DNA of 64,000 bases from ZC4RG20 sp036381515 (lineage in GTDB: Bacteria > Pseudomonadota > Gammaproteobacteria > Steroidobacterales > Rariloculaceae), in NCBI GenBank assembly GCA_036381515.1, contig DASVCR010000103.1, positions 19,229 to 83,228 on the forward strand, written 5' to 3'. Position numbers and translations under genes: made by a program. Shown here piece after piece: positions 34,368-43,445 of the stretch. The notes under the pieces were generated by a model. That model did not search any database. It was not told where the DNA came from and saw only the letters and a program-made list of their open reading frames with translations. How positions within the stretch are numbered: the stretch's first letter is position 1; each line of letters starts with the position of its first letter.

Positions 34368-35882
34368 ATGGCCGTTGAACCGATCGTCTATCCCGATCCG
34401 CGCGAGGGCGCCGATGCGCGCGCCGAGCGTCCCGCCGTCACCGTCGCGGCATTCGTCGGACGCACCGAGCGCGGGCCGGTCGACGAGGCCATAGCGGTCT
34501 CGAGCTTCGACGAGTACCGCCGCGTGTTCGGCGGTCATTCGAGCGTCGGCTTCGTCTCGCACGCGGTACAGCATTACTTCCTGCACGGCGGACGAGCGGC
34601 CGTGGTCGTGCGCGTCGCGAACGGCGCGACGCGTGCGACGATCGACGTGCCCGCGGGCTCCGAGGCGCTCCGGCTCGTCGCGCGCCGGCCCGGGAGCCGA
34701 GAGTATCTGCGCGTGTCCGTCGACTACGACCGGGTGGTCGGCGATCCGTGCCGCTTCAACCTGGTCGTGCAGCGCATTGCGCGTCCCGGCTCGAGCCTCG
34801 TCGAGGATCAGGAGCTTTATACCGGCGTCTCGGTCGACCCGAACGATCGGCTGTTCATCGTCGACGCGCTGCGCGATTCCGAGCTCGTACGGCTCGGCGG
34901 ACCGCTGCCGAGCCGTCGGCCCGATGCGACGCTTCCGGCGCATCCCGGCGACCCGATCCCGTATCTCGACATGTCGAGCCCAGGCACGGACGGCAACGAG
35001 CTGACCGACTACGACGTCGTCGGATCGAACGAGGAGGGGACCGGGCTCTTCGCGCTCGACCGCGCCGGCCGCATCGACATCGTCTGCGTGCCGCCGCCGC
35101 CGTCGCACGATTACGGCACGACCGCGCTGCTCGCCGCGGAGCGCTACTGCCGTCGGCGCCGTGCGCTCCTGATCTGGGACCCGCCGTGGTCGTGGTACAC
35201 GAGCGAGCGTGCCGTGCTCGGCCTGCGCGCGCTCGGGCTCAAGAGCTCGCACGCGATGACCTATTTCCCGCGCCTGCGCCCGCGCGGCCAGCTCGCGCGT
35301 TTTCCGGCGGGCATGCCGGCGTGCGGCGCGCTCGCCGGGCTTCTCGCCGCGAGCGACGAGGCGCGCGGCTACGCCGGCGGCCCGCAGGGGACGCTCAAGC
35401 CGAGCCTGACGACGGTCGTCGACCTCGACGAGCAGGAGGCCGCGCTGCTGCGCCGTCACGGCATCAACCCGCTCGCGGTCGCCGGCGGCGCCGTCGTCGT
35501 CGACGGCAACGCGAGCCTGATGCCGCAGGACAAGGTGCCGACCGCCGCGCAGCGGCTCGATGCGAGCCGGACCGTGCTGCACGTCCTCGACGTGCTCGAG
35601 CGGAGCACGAGCTGGGCGGCGCGTGCGAGCGAAGCGCCCGGCACCGGCGAAGAGCTCGAGAAGCAGGTGCGCGCGCTCCTCGCTGACCTCCAGTCGCGCG
35701 GCGCGCTCGCACGGGGCGCGGCCGACGACACGTTCTTCGTCCGAGTCGTGCCGCGCGCACCCGGCGCGGTCGCGCTGCGCGTCGGCTTCGCCGTGGTCCG
35801 GCCCGGCCAGTTCGAGACGTACGAGCTCGAGTACCGCGCGGGGCGCACGACGACGCGCGAGGTGCCGCCGCTCGACGCGTGA
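34368..35882 (+). CDS. Solitary contractile-tail sheath homologue
   Basis: 504-residue protein resembling sheath proteins of contractile phage tails and extracellular injection particles. Residues about 24-85 carry AFVGRTERGPVDEAIAVSSF and VQHYFLHGGRAAVVVRV, typical of the sheath N-terminal domain. RRALLIWDPPW occupies the position of the sheath LDPP motif. The C-terminus has VGFAVVRPGQFETYELEY. No tube, baseplate, spike, ATPase or tape-measure gene is present within the window on either side. The neighbours are an L,D-transpeptidase and 5-oxoprolinase. The role as a lone gene is unknown; a domesticated structural protein or relic is possible. Confidence 0.78.
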   Translation: MAVEPIVYPDPREGADARAERPAVTVAAFVGRTERGPVDEAIAVSSFDEYRRVFGGHSSVGFVSHAVQHYFLHGGRAAVVVRVANGATRATIDVPAGSEALRLVARRPGSREYLRVSVDYDRVVGDPCRFNLVVQRIARPGSSLVEDQELYTGVSVDPNDRLFIVDALRDSELVRLGGPLPSRRPDATLPAHPGDPIPYLDMSSPGTDGNELTDYDVVGSNEEGTGLFALDRAGRIDIVCVPPPPSHDYGTTALLAAERYCRRRRALLIWDPPWSWYTSERAVLGLRALGLKSSHAMTYFPRLRPRGQLARFPAGMPACGALAGLLAASDEARGYAGGPQGTLKPSLTTVVDLDEQEAALLRRHGINPLAVAGGAVVVDGNASLMPQDKVPTAAQRLDASRTVLHVLDVLERSTSWAARASEAPGTGEELEKQVRALLADLQSRGALARGAADDTFFVRVVPRAPGAVALRVGFAVVRPGQFETYELEYRAGRTTTREVPPLDA

Positions 35883-35945
35883 CGCGGCGCGCGTCTCGCG
35901 GCGCCGTGCCTCCATGAACGGAGCCCCGGTCGCGGCTTCGTCCGA

Positions 35946-38900
35946 TCACGAACCCTCGGAGCCGCCCGTCGCGGGCCCGTAACCGCCGCCGCCCGGCGTC
36001 TCGATCAGCATGCGGTCGCCGGGCTCGAGCTCGACGCCCGCGACGGGGCCGAGCTCGATGACCTTCCCGTCGCGGCGGATCACGGCGTTCCGCCCGGGGC
36101 GTCCCGCCGAGCCGCCCGCAAGCCCGAACGGCACGGTGCGCCTCCGGTTCGACAGGATCGCCGCGCGCATCGGCTCGAGGAACTCGATCTCGCGCACGAT
36201 GCCGTCGCCGCCGCGATGCGCGCCCGCGCCGCCCGAGCCGCGGCGGATCTCGAAGCGGCGCAGCCGCACCGGGTGCCGCCACTCGAGGACCTCGGGGTCC
36301 GTCAGCCGAGAGTTCGTCATGTGGCTATGCACGGCGCTCGCGCCGTCGAACGTCGGCCCGGCGCCGGTGCCGCCGCAGAGCGTCTCGTAGTACTGGTGCA
36401 CGTCGTTGCCGAACGTGAAGTTGTTCATCGTGCCCTGCGACGCCGCGCACGCGCCGACCGCGGCGAGGAGCGCGTCCGCGATGCATTGCGACGTCTCGAC
36501 GTTGCCCGCGACGACGGCCGCCGGATACTCCGGGCTCACCAGGCTCCGCTCGGGAAGCCGGATCGACAGCGGCACGAGGCAGCCCTCGTTCAGCGGGATG
36601 CTCTGCCGCACGAGCGTGCGGAACACGTACAGCACGACGGCGCGCGCGATCGCGGGCGGCGTGTTGAAGTTCCGCGGGCTCATCGGCGACGTGCCGGCGA
36701 AGTCGATCGTCGCCTCGCGCCGCGCGCGATCGACCTCGATGCGGACCTCGATGCGCTCGCCGCCGTCGAGCTCGAGCGACCACTCGCCGTCCGCGAGCTC
36801 TGCAATGACGTCGCGCACGCAGTCTTCCGCGTTGCGCTCGATGTGCGCCATGTAGCACTGCACGACGTCGAGGCCGTAGCGCGCGACGAGCTTGCCGAGC
36901 TCCGCCGCGCCGCGCGCGTTCGCCGCGAGCTGCGCCTTCAGGTCCGCGACGTTGCGGTCCGGATTGCGCGGGGGCAGGCGGGCGCTCGCGAGCACGCGGC
37001 GCGCGTCGTCCTCGAGGAAGCGCCCGCGCGCGACGATCCGCATCGCGTCGATCACGACGCCCTCGTCGTCGATCGTGCGGCTGTCCGGCGGCATCGACCC
37101 CGGCGTCAGCCCTCCGATGTCCGCGTGGTGCGCGCGGCTCGCGACGAAGAACTCGACGGACCCCGATTCGAACACCGGCGTGACGACGGTCACGTCCGGC
37201 AGGTGCGTGCCGCCGTCGTACGGCGCGTTCAGCATGAATGCATCGCCCGGCGCGAACGTCGCGCCGAACCGCTCGATCACGCGCCGCACGCTGTCGCCCA
37301 TCGAGCCGAGATGGACCGGCACGTGCGGCGCGTTCGCGATCAGCCTGCCGCGCTTGTCGAACAGCGCGCACGAAAAGTCGAGGCGCTCCTTGATGTTCAC
37401 CGAGTGTGCCGTGTGCTCGAGCACGAGGCCCATCTGCTCGGCGATGTGCACGAAGCGGTTGTTGAACACCTCGAGCATGATCGGATCCGCCGCGTCGGCC
37501 GACACCCGCTCGCGAGCGCTGCGCTTCGCCGCGCGCTCGAGCCTGAGCTCGCCGCCGGGCCCCGTCTCCGCGTGCCAGCCGGGCGCGACGTACGTCGTCG
37601 CGTTCGCCTCGACGATCAGCGCCGGGCCGTCGAGCGCGGCGCCGGCGCCGAGGCTCTCGCGGCGATGGACCGGCGTCTCGCGCCAGCCGCCGTCGGCCCA
37701 GATCGGCCGGTGCGTGAGCGGCGCGGCGGATTGCGCCGCGGGCGGCGCCTCGTGCGCCGCGAGCGGCTCCGACGCCGCGATGCACTCCGCCTCGAGCCAC
37801 TCGACGACGATCGCGCGGGTCGCGGCGTCGAAGCCGAAGTGCCGCCGGTGGGCGTCGTCGAACGCGGCGATCGCATCCGCCGCCGGCGCGCCGGGGATCC
37901 ACGGCACGGCGAGCGCGGTGTCGGAGCCGTCGATCTTGAGCCCCGCGCGGCCGACGACCGTGATTCCGTCCGGCGCGACGTGCTGCTCGAGCAGCTCGCG
38001 CCGCGCCTCCTCCGCGAGCTCGGCGAAGACGTCGTCCAGCACGTCGGCTGCTGCGTCGTCGAGCCGCCGCTCGACGCCGCGGCGCCTGAGCGCGCGCACC
38101 TCGGCGAGCCCCATTCCGTATGCCGAGAGCACGCCCGCGAGCGGATGGATCACGATCGCGTCGATGCCGAGCGCGTCGGCGACCTGGCATGCATGCTGTC
38201 CGCCGGCGCCCCCGAAGCTCGCGAGCGCGAATTCCGCGACGTCATGGCCGCGCTCGATCGAGATGTGCCGGATCGCGTTCGCCATCCGCTCGACCGCGAT
38301 GCGGATCGCGCCCTCGGCGACCCGCTCCGCGCTCTGCGCGAGGCCCGTCGCGGCTTCGATCTCGGCGGCGAGCGCCGCGAAGCGCGCCGCGACGACTTCG
38401 CGGTCGATCGGCTCGCTCGCGTCCGGGCCGAACGTGCGCGGAAAGAAGTCGGGCTGAATGCGCCCGAGCAGCACGTTCGCGTCCGTGATCGTCAGCGGGC
38501 CGCCGTTCCGGTAGCACGCGGGTCCCGGCCACGCGCCGGCCGACTCCGGACCGACCGTGAGCCGCCCGCCGCGGAACGCGACGATCGAGCCGCCGCCGGC
38601 CGCAACGGTATGGATCCTGAGCATCGGCGCCGCGACGCGGACGCCGGCGACCTCGCCGTCCTGCGTGCGTTCGAGCTCGTCGGCGAAGAGCGAGACGTCC
38701 GTCGACGTGCCGCCCATGTCGAAGCCGAGCACGCGCGGGAAGCCGGCCGCGCGCGACGTCGCGATCATGCCGACCACGCCGCCGGCCGGTCCCGACAGGA
38801 TGCTGTCCTTGCCGCGGAAGCGCTCGGCGCGCGCGAGACCGCCGTGGCTCTGCATGAAGAGGAGCGGCACGCCCGGGCCGAGCAGCTCGTTGAGCCCGGC

Positions 38901-39572
38901 GCGCAGCGCGTCGACGTAGCGGCGCAGCACGGGCGAGAGGTACGCGTCGACGAGCGTCGTGTGACCGCGCGGCACGAGCTTCTGGACTGGAATCGTCTCG
39001 TGCGATAGCGACACCTGCGTGAAGCCCAAGCGGCGCGCGATCTCGCCGGCGCGCCGCTCGTGGTCCGGGAAGCGGTACGCGTGCAGGAACGCGATCGCGA
39101 CGGCGTCGAAGCCTTCCGCGCGGAGCGCCTCGAGATCGGCCGCGAGCGCCGCCTCGTCGAGCGGCTCGACGACGTCGCCCGTCGCGGACACGCGCTCGCG
39201 CGCCTCGACGACGCGGGTGTAGAGCATCGGCGGCATGCGGATGTCGAGCGCGAAGATGTCGGGCCGCTGCTGCGTACCGATCTCGAGCGCGTCGCGCAGG
39301 CCCGCCGTGATCACGAGCGCGGTGGGCTCGCCGCGCCGCTCGAGCAACGCGTTCGTCGCGACGGTCGTGCCCATGCGCACGGCGGCGACGCGCGTGTCTT
39401 CCGGCGCGCGGCCGGCGAGCAGACGCCGGATGCCTTCGACGGCGGCGTCCGCGTAGCGGCCCGGATTCGTCGACAGGAGCTTGAGCGTTTCGAGCCGTCC
39501 TTCCGGGTCGCGCGCGACGACGTCGGTGAACGTGCCGCCGCGATCGATCCAGAAATGCCAGCCGTCCGTCAC
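35946..39572 (-). CDS. 5-oxoprolinase/hydantoinase (HyuA-HyuB fusion)
   Basis: 1208-residue single-chain protein. The N-terminal half is HyuA-like with the ASKHA ATPase motifs (DRGGTFTDVVARDP at the start, GFDMGGTSTDVSLF and ASFGGAGGQHACQVADALG), and the C-terminal half HyuB-like from about residue 690 (MLEVFNNRFVHIAEQMG, NAPYDGGTHLPDVTVVTP and GGGGYGP at the end). It cleaves 5-oxoproline or a hydantoin with ATP. The full-length fusion matches the eukaryote-like OplA arrangement rather than separate hyuA/hyuB genes. Specificity cannot be read. It is convergent with the sheath gene. Confidence 0.9.
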   Translation of the reverse strand: MTDGWHFWIDRGGTFTDVVARDPEGRLETLKLLSTNPGRYADAAVEGIRRLLAGRAPEDTRVAAVRMGTTVATNALLERRGEPTALVITAGLRDALEIGTQQRPDIFALDIRMPPMLYTRVVEARERVSATGDVVEPLDEAALAADLEALRAEGFDAVAIAFLHAYRFPDHERRAGEIARRLGFTQVSLSHETIPVQKLVPRGHTTLVDAYLSPVLRRYVDALRAGLNELLGPGVPLLFMQSHGGLARAERFRGKDSILSGPAGGVVGMIATSRAAGFPRVLGFDMGGTSTDVSLFADELERTQDGEVAGVRVAAPMLRIHTVAAGGGSIVAFRGGRLTVGPESAGAWPGPACYRNGGPLTITDANVLLGRIQPDFFPRTFGPDASEPIDREVVAARFAALAAEIEAATGLAQSAERVAEGAIRIAVERMANAIRHISIERGHDVAEFALASFGGAGGQHACQVADALGIDAIVIHPLAGVLSAYGMGLAEVRALRRRGVERRLDDAAADVLDDVFAELAEEARRELLEQHVAPDGITVVGRAGLKIDGSDTALAVPWIPGAPAADAIAAFDDAHRRHFGFDAATRAIVVEWLEAECIAASEPLAAHEAPPAAQSAAPLTHRPIWADGGWRETPVHRRESLGAGAALDGPALIVEANATTYVAPGWHAETGPGGELRLERAAKRSARERVSADAADPIMLEVFNNRFVHIAEQMGLVLEHTAHSVNIKERLDFSCALFDKRGRLIANAPHVPVHLGSMGDSVRRVIERFGATFAPGDAFMLNAPYDGGTHLPDVTVVTPVFESGSVEFFVASRAHHADIGGLTPGSMPPDSRTIDDEGVVIDAMRIVARGRFLEDDARRVLASARLPPRNPDRNVADLKAQLAANARGAAELGKLVARYGLDVVQCYMAHIERNAEDCVRDVIAELADGEWSLELDGGERIEVRIEVDRARREATIDFAGTSPMSPRNFNTPPAIARAVVLYVFRTLVRQSIPLNEGCLVPLSIRLPERSLVSPEYPAAVVAGNVETSQCIADALLAAVGACAASQGTMNNFTFGNDVHQYYETLCGGTGAGPTFDGASAVHSHMTNSRLTDPEVLEWRHPVRLRRFEIRRGSGGAGAHRGGDGIVREIEFLEPMRAAILSNRRRTVPFGLAGGSAGRPGRNAVIRRDGKVIELGPVAGVELEPGDRMLIETPGGGGYGPATGGSEGS

Positions 39573-39677
39573 GAGGAGCGAGTCAGTCGGAGTGAACGCG
39601 CGGCTCGCAGAGGCGCCGGACGCGCGCCGCGCATTATCGCGCGGAGCGCGTCGCCGCGTGCACTCTCGAGCGGGTGC

Positions 39678-41741
39678 TCACTCCTCGGCGGCCGGACGGA
39701 ACTGCGCCTCGAGCTGCTTCTGCACGTTCGGCGGCGCGACCGCGTAATGATCGAACTCCATCGTGAACGAGCCCTCGCCGCCGGTCAGCGACTTCAGCGT
39801 CGTCTGGTACTCGCCGAGCTCGGCGAGCGGCACCTCGGCCTGGATCCGCGTCTGGCCGCGCGGCAGCACGTCGTTGCCGTTGATCCGGCCGCGGATGCCG
39901 GACAAGTGCCCCGTGATCTCGCCGACGCAGTGCGACGGCGCCGTGATCTCGAGCTTCGCGATCGGCTCGAGCACGATCGGTCCGGCCTTGTGGATCGCGT
40001 CGAGGAACGCGCGCTTGCCGGCCGTGACGAACGCGACCTCCTTTGAGTCGACGGGATGGTGCTTGCCGTCGTAAACGATCACGCGAATGTCCTGCAGCGG
40101 GTAGCCGGCGATCGCGCCGTCGTGGAGCACCTGCCGCACGCCCTTCTCGACGGCCGGGATGAACTGCCCCGGAATCGCGCCGCCGACGACCTCGTTCACG
40201 AACTCGAAGCCCGTGCCGCGCGGCAGCGGCTCGACCCGGAGGAACACCTCGCCGAACTGGCCCGCGCCGCCGGTCTGCTTCTTGTGGCGATGGTGGCCTT
40301 CGGCGTTCCTCGTGATCGTCTCGCGGTACGCGATTTTCGGGGGCCGCGTCCTGAGCTCCAGCCCGAACTCCTCCTTGATCCGCTCGAGCACGAGCCGCAG
40401 GTGCAGCTCGCCCATGCCGCGCAGCACCGTCTCGTTCGCCTGCGCGTCGTGCTCGATCACGAGGCTCGGATCCTCCGCCGCGAGCTTGTGCAGCGCGTCG
40501 GACAGCTTCTTTTCCTGGCCGTGCTGCTCGAGCTCGAGCGCGAGGCCGTACATCGGCGGCGGCAGCTCGATCGACTTGAGCCGCACCTCGTCCTCGTCGT
40601 GGCTCGAATGCAGCACGTCGTCGAACTGGATCTGGTCGATCTTCGCGACCGCGCAGAACTCGCCGGCCGTCGCGCGCGGGACCTCCTCGAGCTCCTTGCC
40701 CTGGATGCGGTAAAGATGCGCGATCTTCACCGCCTTGCGGCGGTCGCCGACGAAGATCTGATCGCCCGTGCGGATGCGGCCCTGATGCACACGGAAGGCC
40801 GCGAGCCGCCCGACGTACGGGTCGACGGTCACCTTGAACACGTGCCCGAGGAAATGCGCGTCGACGTCGGCAGGATCGATCGGCACGGTCTTGCCGGTCT
40901 CCGTCGAGAAGAACTCGGGCGGATTGCCCTCGAGCGGGCTCGGCATCAGCTGCGTGAAGATGCGCAGCAGCTGGCGGAGCCCCGCGCCGGTCTCGGCCGA
41001 CACGAAGCAGACCGGGATCAGATGCCCGCGGCGGAGCGCGCGCTCGAACGGATCGTGCAGCTGCTCGAGCGAGATCTCGGAGCCCTGCTCGAGGTAGAGC
41101 TCCATCAGCTCGTCGTCGAGCTCGATGACGCGATCCATGATCTCCGTGTGCGCGGCCTCGACGCTCGAGAAATCGGGCGTCTCGTCCGCCGGTTCGAAGA
41201 AGCAGTCCGCGACCGCGTGGCCGCCCCGCGCCGGCAGATTGATCGGCAGGCACTGCGCGCCGAACGTCTCGCGGATCTGCGCGAGCACGCCCTCCAGGTC
41301 GGCGCCGTCGACGTCGATCTTGTTCACGATGATGAGCCGGCACAGCCTGTGCGTCGCGGCGTAGCGCAGCACGCGCCGCGTGACGAGCTCGACGCCGGTC
41401 TGCGCGTTGACGACGGCCGCCGCCGTGTCGACGGCGGGCAGCACGGCGAGCGTCCGGCCGACGAAATCGGGATATCCCGGCGTATCGAGCAGGTTGACGA
41501 GCACGCTGTCGTGCTCGAGATGGCAGATCGCGACATCGAGCGAGTGCTTGAGCCGCTTTTCCTGGTCGGCAAAGTCGCAGACGGTCGTGCCCTTTGCGAC
41601 GCTGCCTGGCTCTCGGATGGCGCCCGCCTTGGCGAGCAGGGCTTCGACGAGCGTCGTCTTGCCCGATCCTGCGTGCCCAACGATCGCGATGTCGCGAATA
41701 TCGGCGGGCGCGAAGGCTTTGTGCGTCTGCGCCATGGTCAC
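39678..41741 (-). CDS. Elongation factor G-like GTPase (EF-G2 type)
   Basis: 687-residue translational GTPase. G1 is GHAGSGKT, G4 NKID and G5 SAETGAG. G2 and the neighbouring switch region (KGTTVCDFADQEKRLKHSLD) diverge from housekeeping EF-G, and G3 reads DTPGYPDF, with Tyr in place of the catalytic His of DTPGH. Domains II-V are present (GGAGQFGEVFLRVEP marks domain IV). This fits the EF-G-like subfamily whose members are not the essential translocase. ATG 41735 is an alternative start. No ribosomal genes lie nearby. Confidence 0.9.
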   Translation of the reverse strand: MTMAQTHKAFAPADIRDIAIVGHAGSGKTTLVEALLAKAGAIREPGSVAKGTTVCDFADQEKRLKHSLDVAICHLEHDSVLVNLLDTPGYPDFVGRTLAVLPAVDTAAAVVNAQTGVELVTRRVLRYAATHRLCRLIIVNKIDVDGADLEGVLAQIRETFGAQCLPINLPARGGHAVADCFFEPADETPDFSSVEAAHTEIMDRVIELDDELMELYLEQGSEISLEQLHDPFERALRRGHLIPVCFVSAETGAGLRQLLRIFTQLMPSPLEGNPPEFFSTETGKTVPIDPADVDAHFLGHVFKVTVDPYVGRLAAFRVHQGRIRTGDQIFVGDRRKAVKIAHLYRIQGKELEEVPRATAGEFCAVAKIDQIQFDDVLHSSHDEDEVRLKSIELPPPMYGLALELEQHGQEKKLSDALHKLAAEDPSLVIEHDAQANETVLRGMGELHLRLVLERIKEEFGLELRTRPPKIAYRETITRNAEGHHRHKKQTGGAGQFGEVFLRVEPLPRGTGFEFVNEVVGGAIPGQFIPAVEKGVRQVLHDGAIAGYPLQDIRVIVYDGKHHPVDSKEVAFVTAGKRAFLDAIHKAGPIVLEPIAKLEITAPSHCVGEITGHLSGIRGRINGNDVLPRGQTRIQAEVPLAELGEYQTTLKSLTGGEGSFTMEFDHYAVAPPNVQKQLEAQFRPAAEE

Positions 41742-41780
41742 CCCCGACTTGGTCTAGTTATGCGGTCGGCGTCGTCTCGA

Positions 41781-41805
41781 CCCTATCGTACCGACATTGA
41801 TAGGG
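41781..41805. other. Small hairpin upstream of the EF-G-like gene
   Basis: CCCTATC/GATAGGG, 7-bp stem with 11-nt loop, 40 bases upstream of the GTPase start codon on the minus strand and far from the next gene on the plus strand. It is possibly an operator or mRNA leader structure. Confidence 0.35.
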
Positions 41806-42011
41806 GAGAGCACGAGCGCCGGCGCCTCGGCGCGGGCGGCGCGCTCGGCCGCGCACGGTGGTCCTACCTACGTCCCGCGGGAGCCGCTCGGTCCGCGCCG
41901 GGCCGCCCGCTGCTGGCGGAACCTCCGGTCTCCATGGCTATACTGGCGGTTCTACGCCGACGGCCGCGGTGGTCGGCCGGCCGCGGCGGGCCGCTCGACA
42001 AGGGGGGACGT

Positions 42012-43430
42012 GTGTCGGACTTGGTCAATCGGTTCCTGAACTTCAGGCGCGGCGAGGTGCCGCTCGCCGTCACGGCGGCGTTGTTCTACTTCTTCGTGCT
42101 GTGCGGCTACTACTTCCTGCGGCCCGTCCGGGAGGCGATGGGCGTGTCGCGCGGCATGGACGACCTCTACAGGCTGTGGTTCGGCACGCTGATCGCGTCG
42201 TTCGCGATCACGATGCTGTTCGGCGACGTCGTGAGCCGCCTCGACCGGCGCCGGTTCATCCCGGTCGGCTACCTGTTTGTGATCGTCTGCCTCGGGGTTT
42301 TCTCGGTGCTGCTGATCGCCGATGCCGCCGCCGGCGGCGGGCTGATCGGCACGGACAGCGAGACGGCGGTCGCGATCGGTGTCGGCTACACGTTCTACAT
42401 CTGGCTCAGCGTGATCAACTTGTTCGTGAACGCGCTGTTCTGGGCGTTCATGGTCGACGTCTTCGACGTGGATCAGGGCAAGCGCATGTTCGCGTTCATC
42501 GGCATCGGCGGCACGCTCGGCGCGATCGTCGGCGGCTGGGCGACGAACGTGATCAGCGGCTCGACGGATTCGGTCTATCTGCCGGCCGGGCTGATGCTGA
42601 CCGGCGCGGTGCTTTTCGGCGCGGCGATCATGACGATGCTGACGCTCGACCGGATGGCGATCGCGTCCGAGCATTCGCGGCTGACCAGCGACCGGCCGAC
42701 GGCCGAGAAACCGAAGGGCGCGAAGATCGGCGGCAAGTTCTGGGACGGCGCGACGGCGGTCGCGACGTCGCCGTACCTGCTCGGCATCGGCGGATTCATC
42801 ATGCTGATGGCCGTCTCGAACACGCTGATCTATTTCACCCAGGCGAACGTGATCCTCGAGAACACCGACACGTTCAGCCAGCGCGTCGGCAGCTTCGCGG
42901 CGTTCGATATGGCTGCGCAGATCGCGACGCTGTTCACGCAGATCTTCATCACGACGCGCCTGATCCGGAAGCTCGGGGTCGGCTGGACGCTGTCGATCCT
43001 GCCGCTCGTCACGCTCGCCGGTTTCGCCGTGCTCGCGATCTGGCCGCTCTATGGCGTGATGATGGTGTTCGCCGCGCTCCATCGTGCGACGCGCTACGCG
43101 GTATCGCGCCCGGCCCGCGAGACGCTGTTCAGCGTCGTCTCGCCTGCGGAGAAGTACAAGGCGAAGCCTCTGATCGACGTCTTCGTCTATCGCGTCGGCG
43201 ACGCGACCGGGCTCGGCCTCGAGTTGTGGCTGAAGGCGATCGGCTTGGCGCTCGCCGGCGTCGCGGCGGCGGCCGTGCCGCTCGCGGCCGGCTGGACGGC
43301 GCTCTGCCTGTGGCTCGGACGCGAGCAGCAGCGGCGAGATCGCGCCGGCGCCGGTGCCGAGGAGGCGGCGCCGGCCGACAGCCAGGCGCGGTTGCGGGTC
43401 GCGCGCGTCGCGCCGGGCGAGCAGGGCTGA
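42012..43430 (+). CDS. Tlc/Npt-type nucleotide transporter homologue
   Basis: 472-residue membrane protein with about 12 hydrophobic segments, GTG 42012 behind an AGGGGGG ribosome site. GYYFLRPVREAMGVSRGMDD near residues 31-50, VDVFDVDQGKRMFAFIGIGG and SRPARETLFSVVSPAEKYKAKP resemble the ATP/ADP translocase (TLC) family. Parasites and plastids use these carriers for nucleotide exchange, and homologues in free-living bacteria have mostly unknown substrates. The C-terminal 45 residues are a soluble Ala/Arg-rich tail. Neighbours are an EF-G-like gene and glucokinase; no operon is evident. Confidence 0.82.
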   Translation: MSDLVNRFLNFRRGEVPLAVTAALFYFFVLCGYYFLRPVREAMGVSRGMDDLYRLWFGTLIASFAITMLFGDVVSRLDRRRFIPVGYLFVIVCLGVFSVLLIADAAAGGGLIGTDSETAVAIGVGYTFYIWLSVINLFVNALFWAFMVDVFDVDQGKRMFAFIGIGGTLGAIVGGWATNVISGSTDSVYLPAGLMLTGAVLFGAAIMTMLTLDRMAIASEHSRLTSDRPTAEKPKGAKIGGKFWDGATAVATSPYLLGIGGFIMLMAVSNTLIYFTQANVILENTDTFSQRVGSFAAFDMAAQIATLFTQIFITTRLIRKLGVGWTLSILPLVTLAGFAVLAIWPLYGVMMVFAALHRATRYAVSRPARETLFSVVSPAEKYKAKPLIDVFVYRVGDATGLGLELWLKAIGLALAGVAAAAVPLAAGWTALCLWLGREQQRRDRAGAGAEEAAPADSQARLRVARVAPGEQG

Positions 43431-43445
43431 TCGCGGCGTGCGGCC

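Noticed and set aside
35946..36400. Prophage boundary near the tail-sheath homologue
   Set aside because: No integrase, attachment repeat or other phage gene is visible. The flanking genes are ordinary metabolic genes.
40056..42011. Long open frame upstream of the nucleotide transporter
   Set aside because: It is antisense to the EF-G-like gene and has no motif. The GTG at 42012 with an AGGGGGG site is the credible start.
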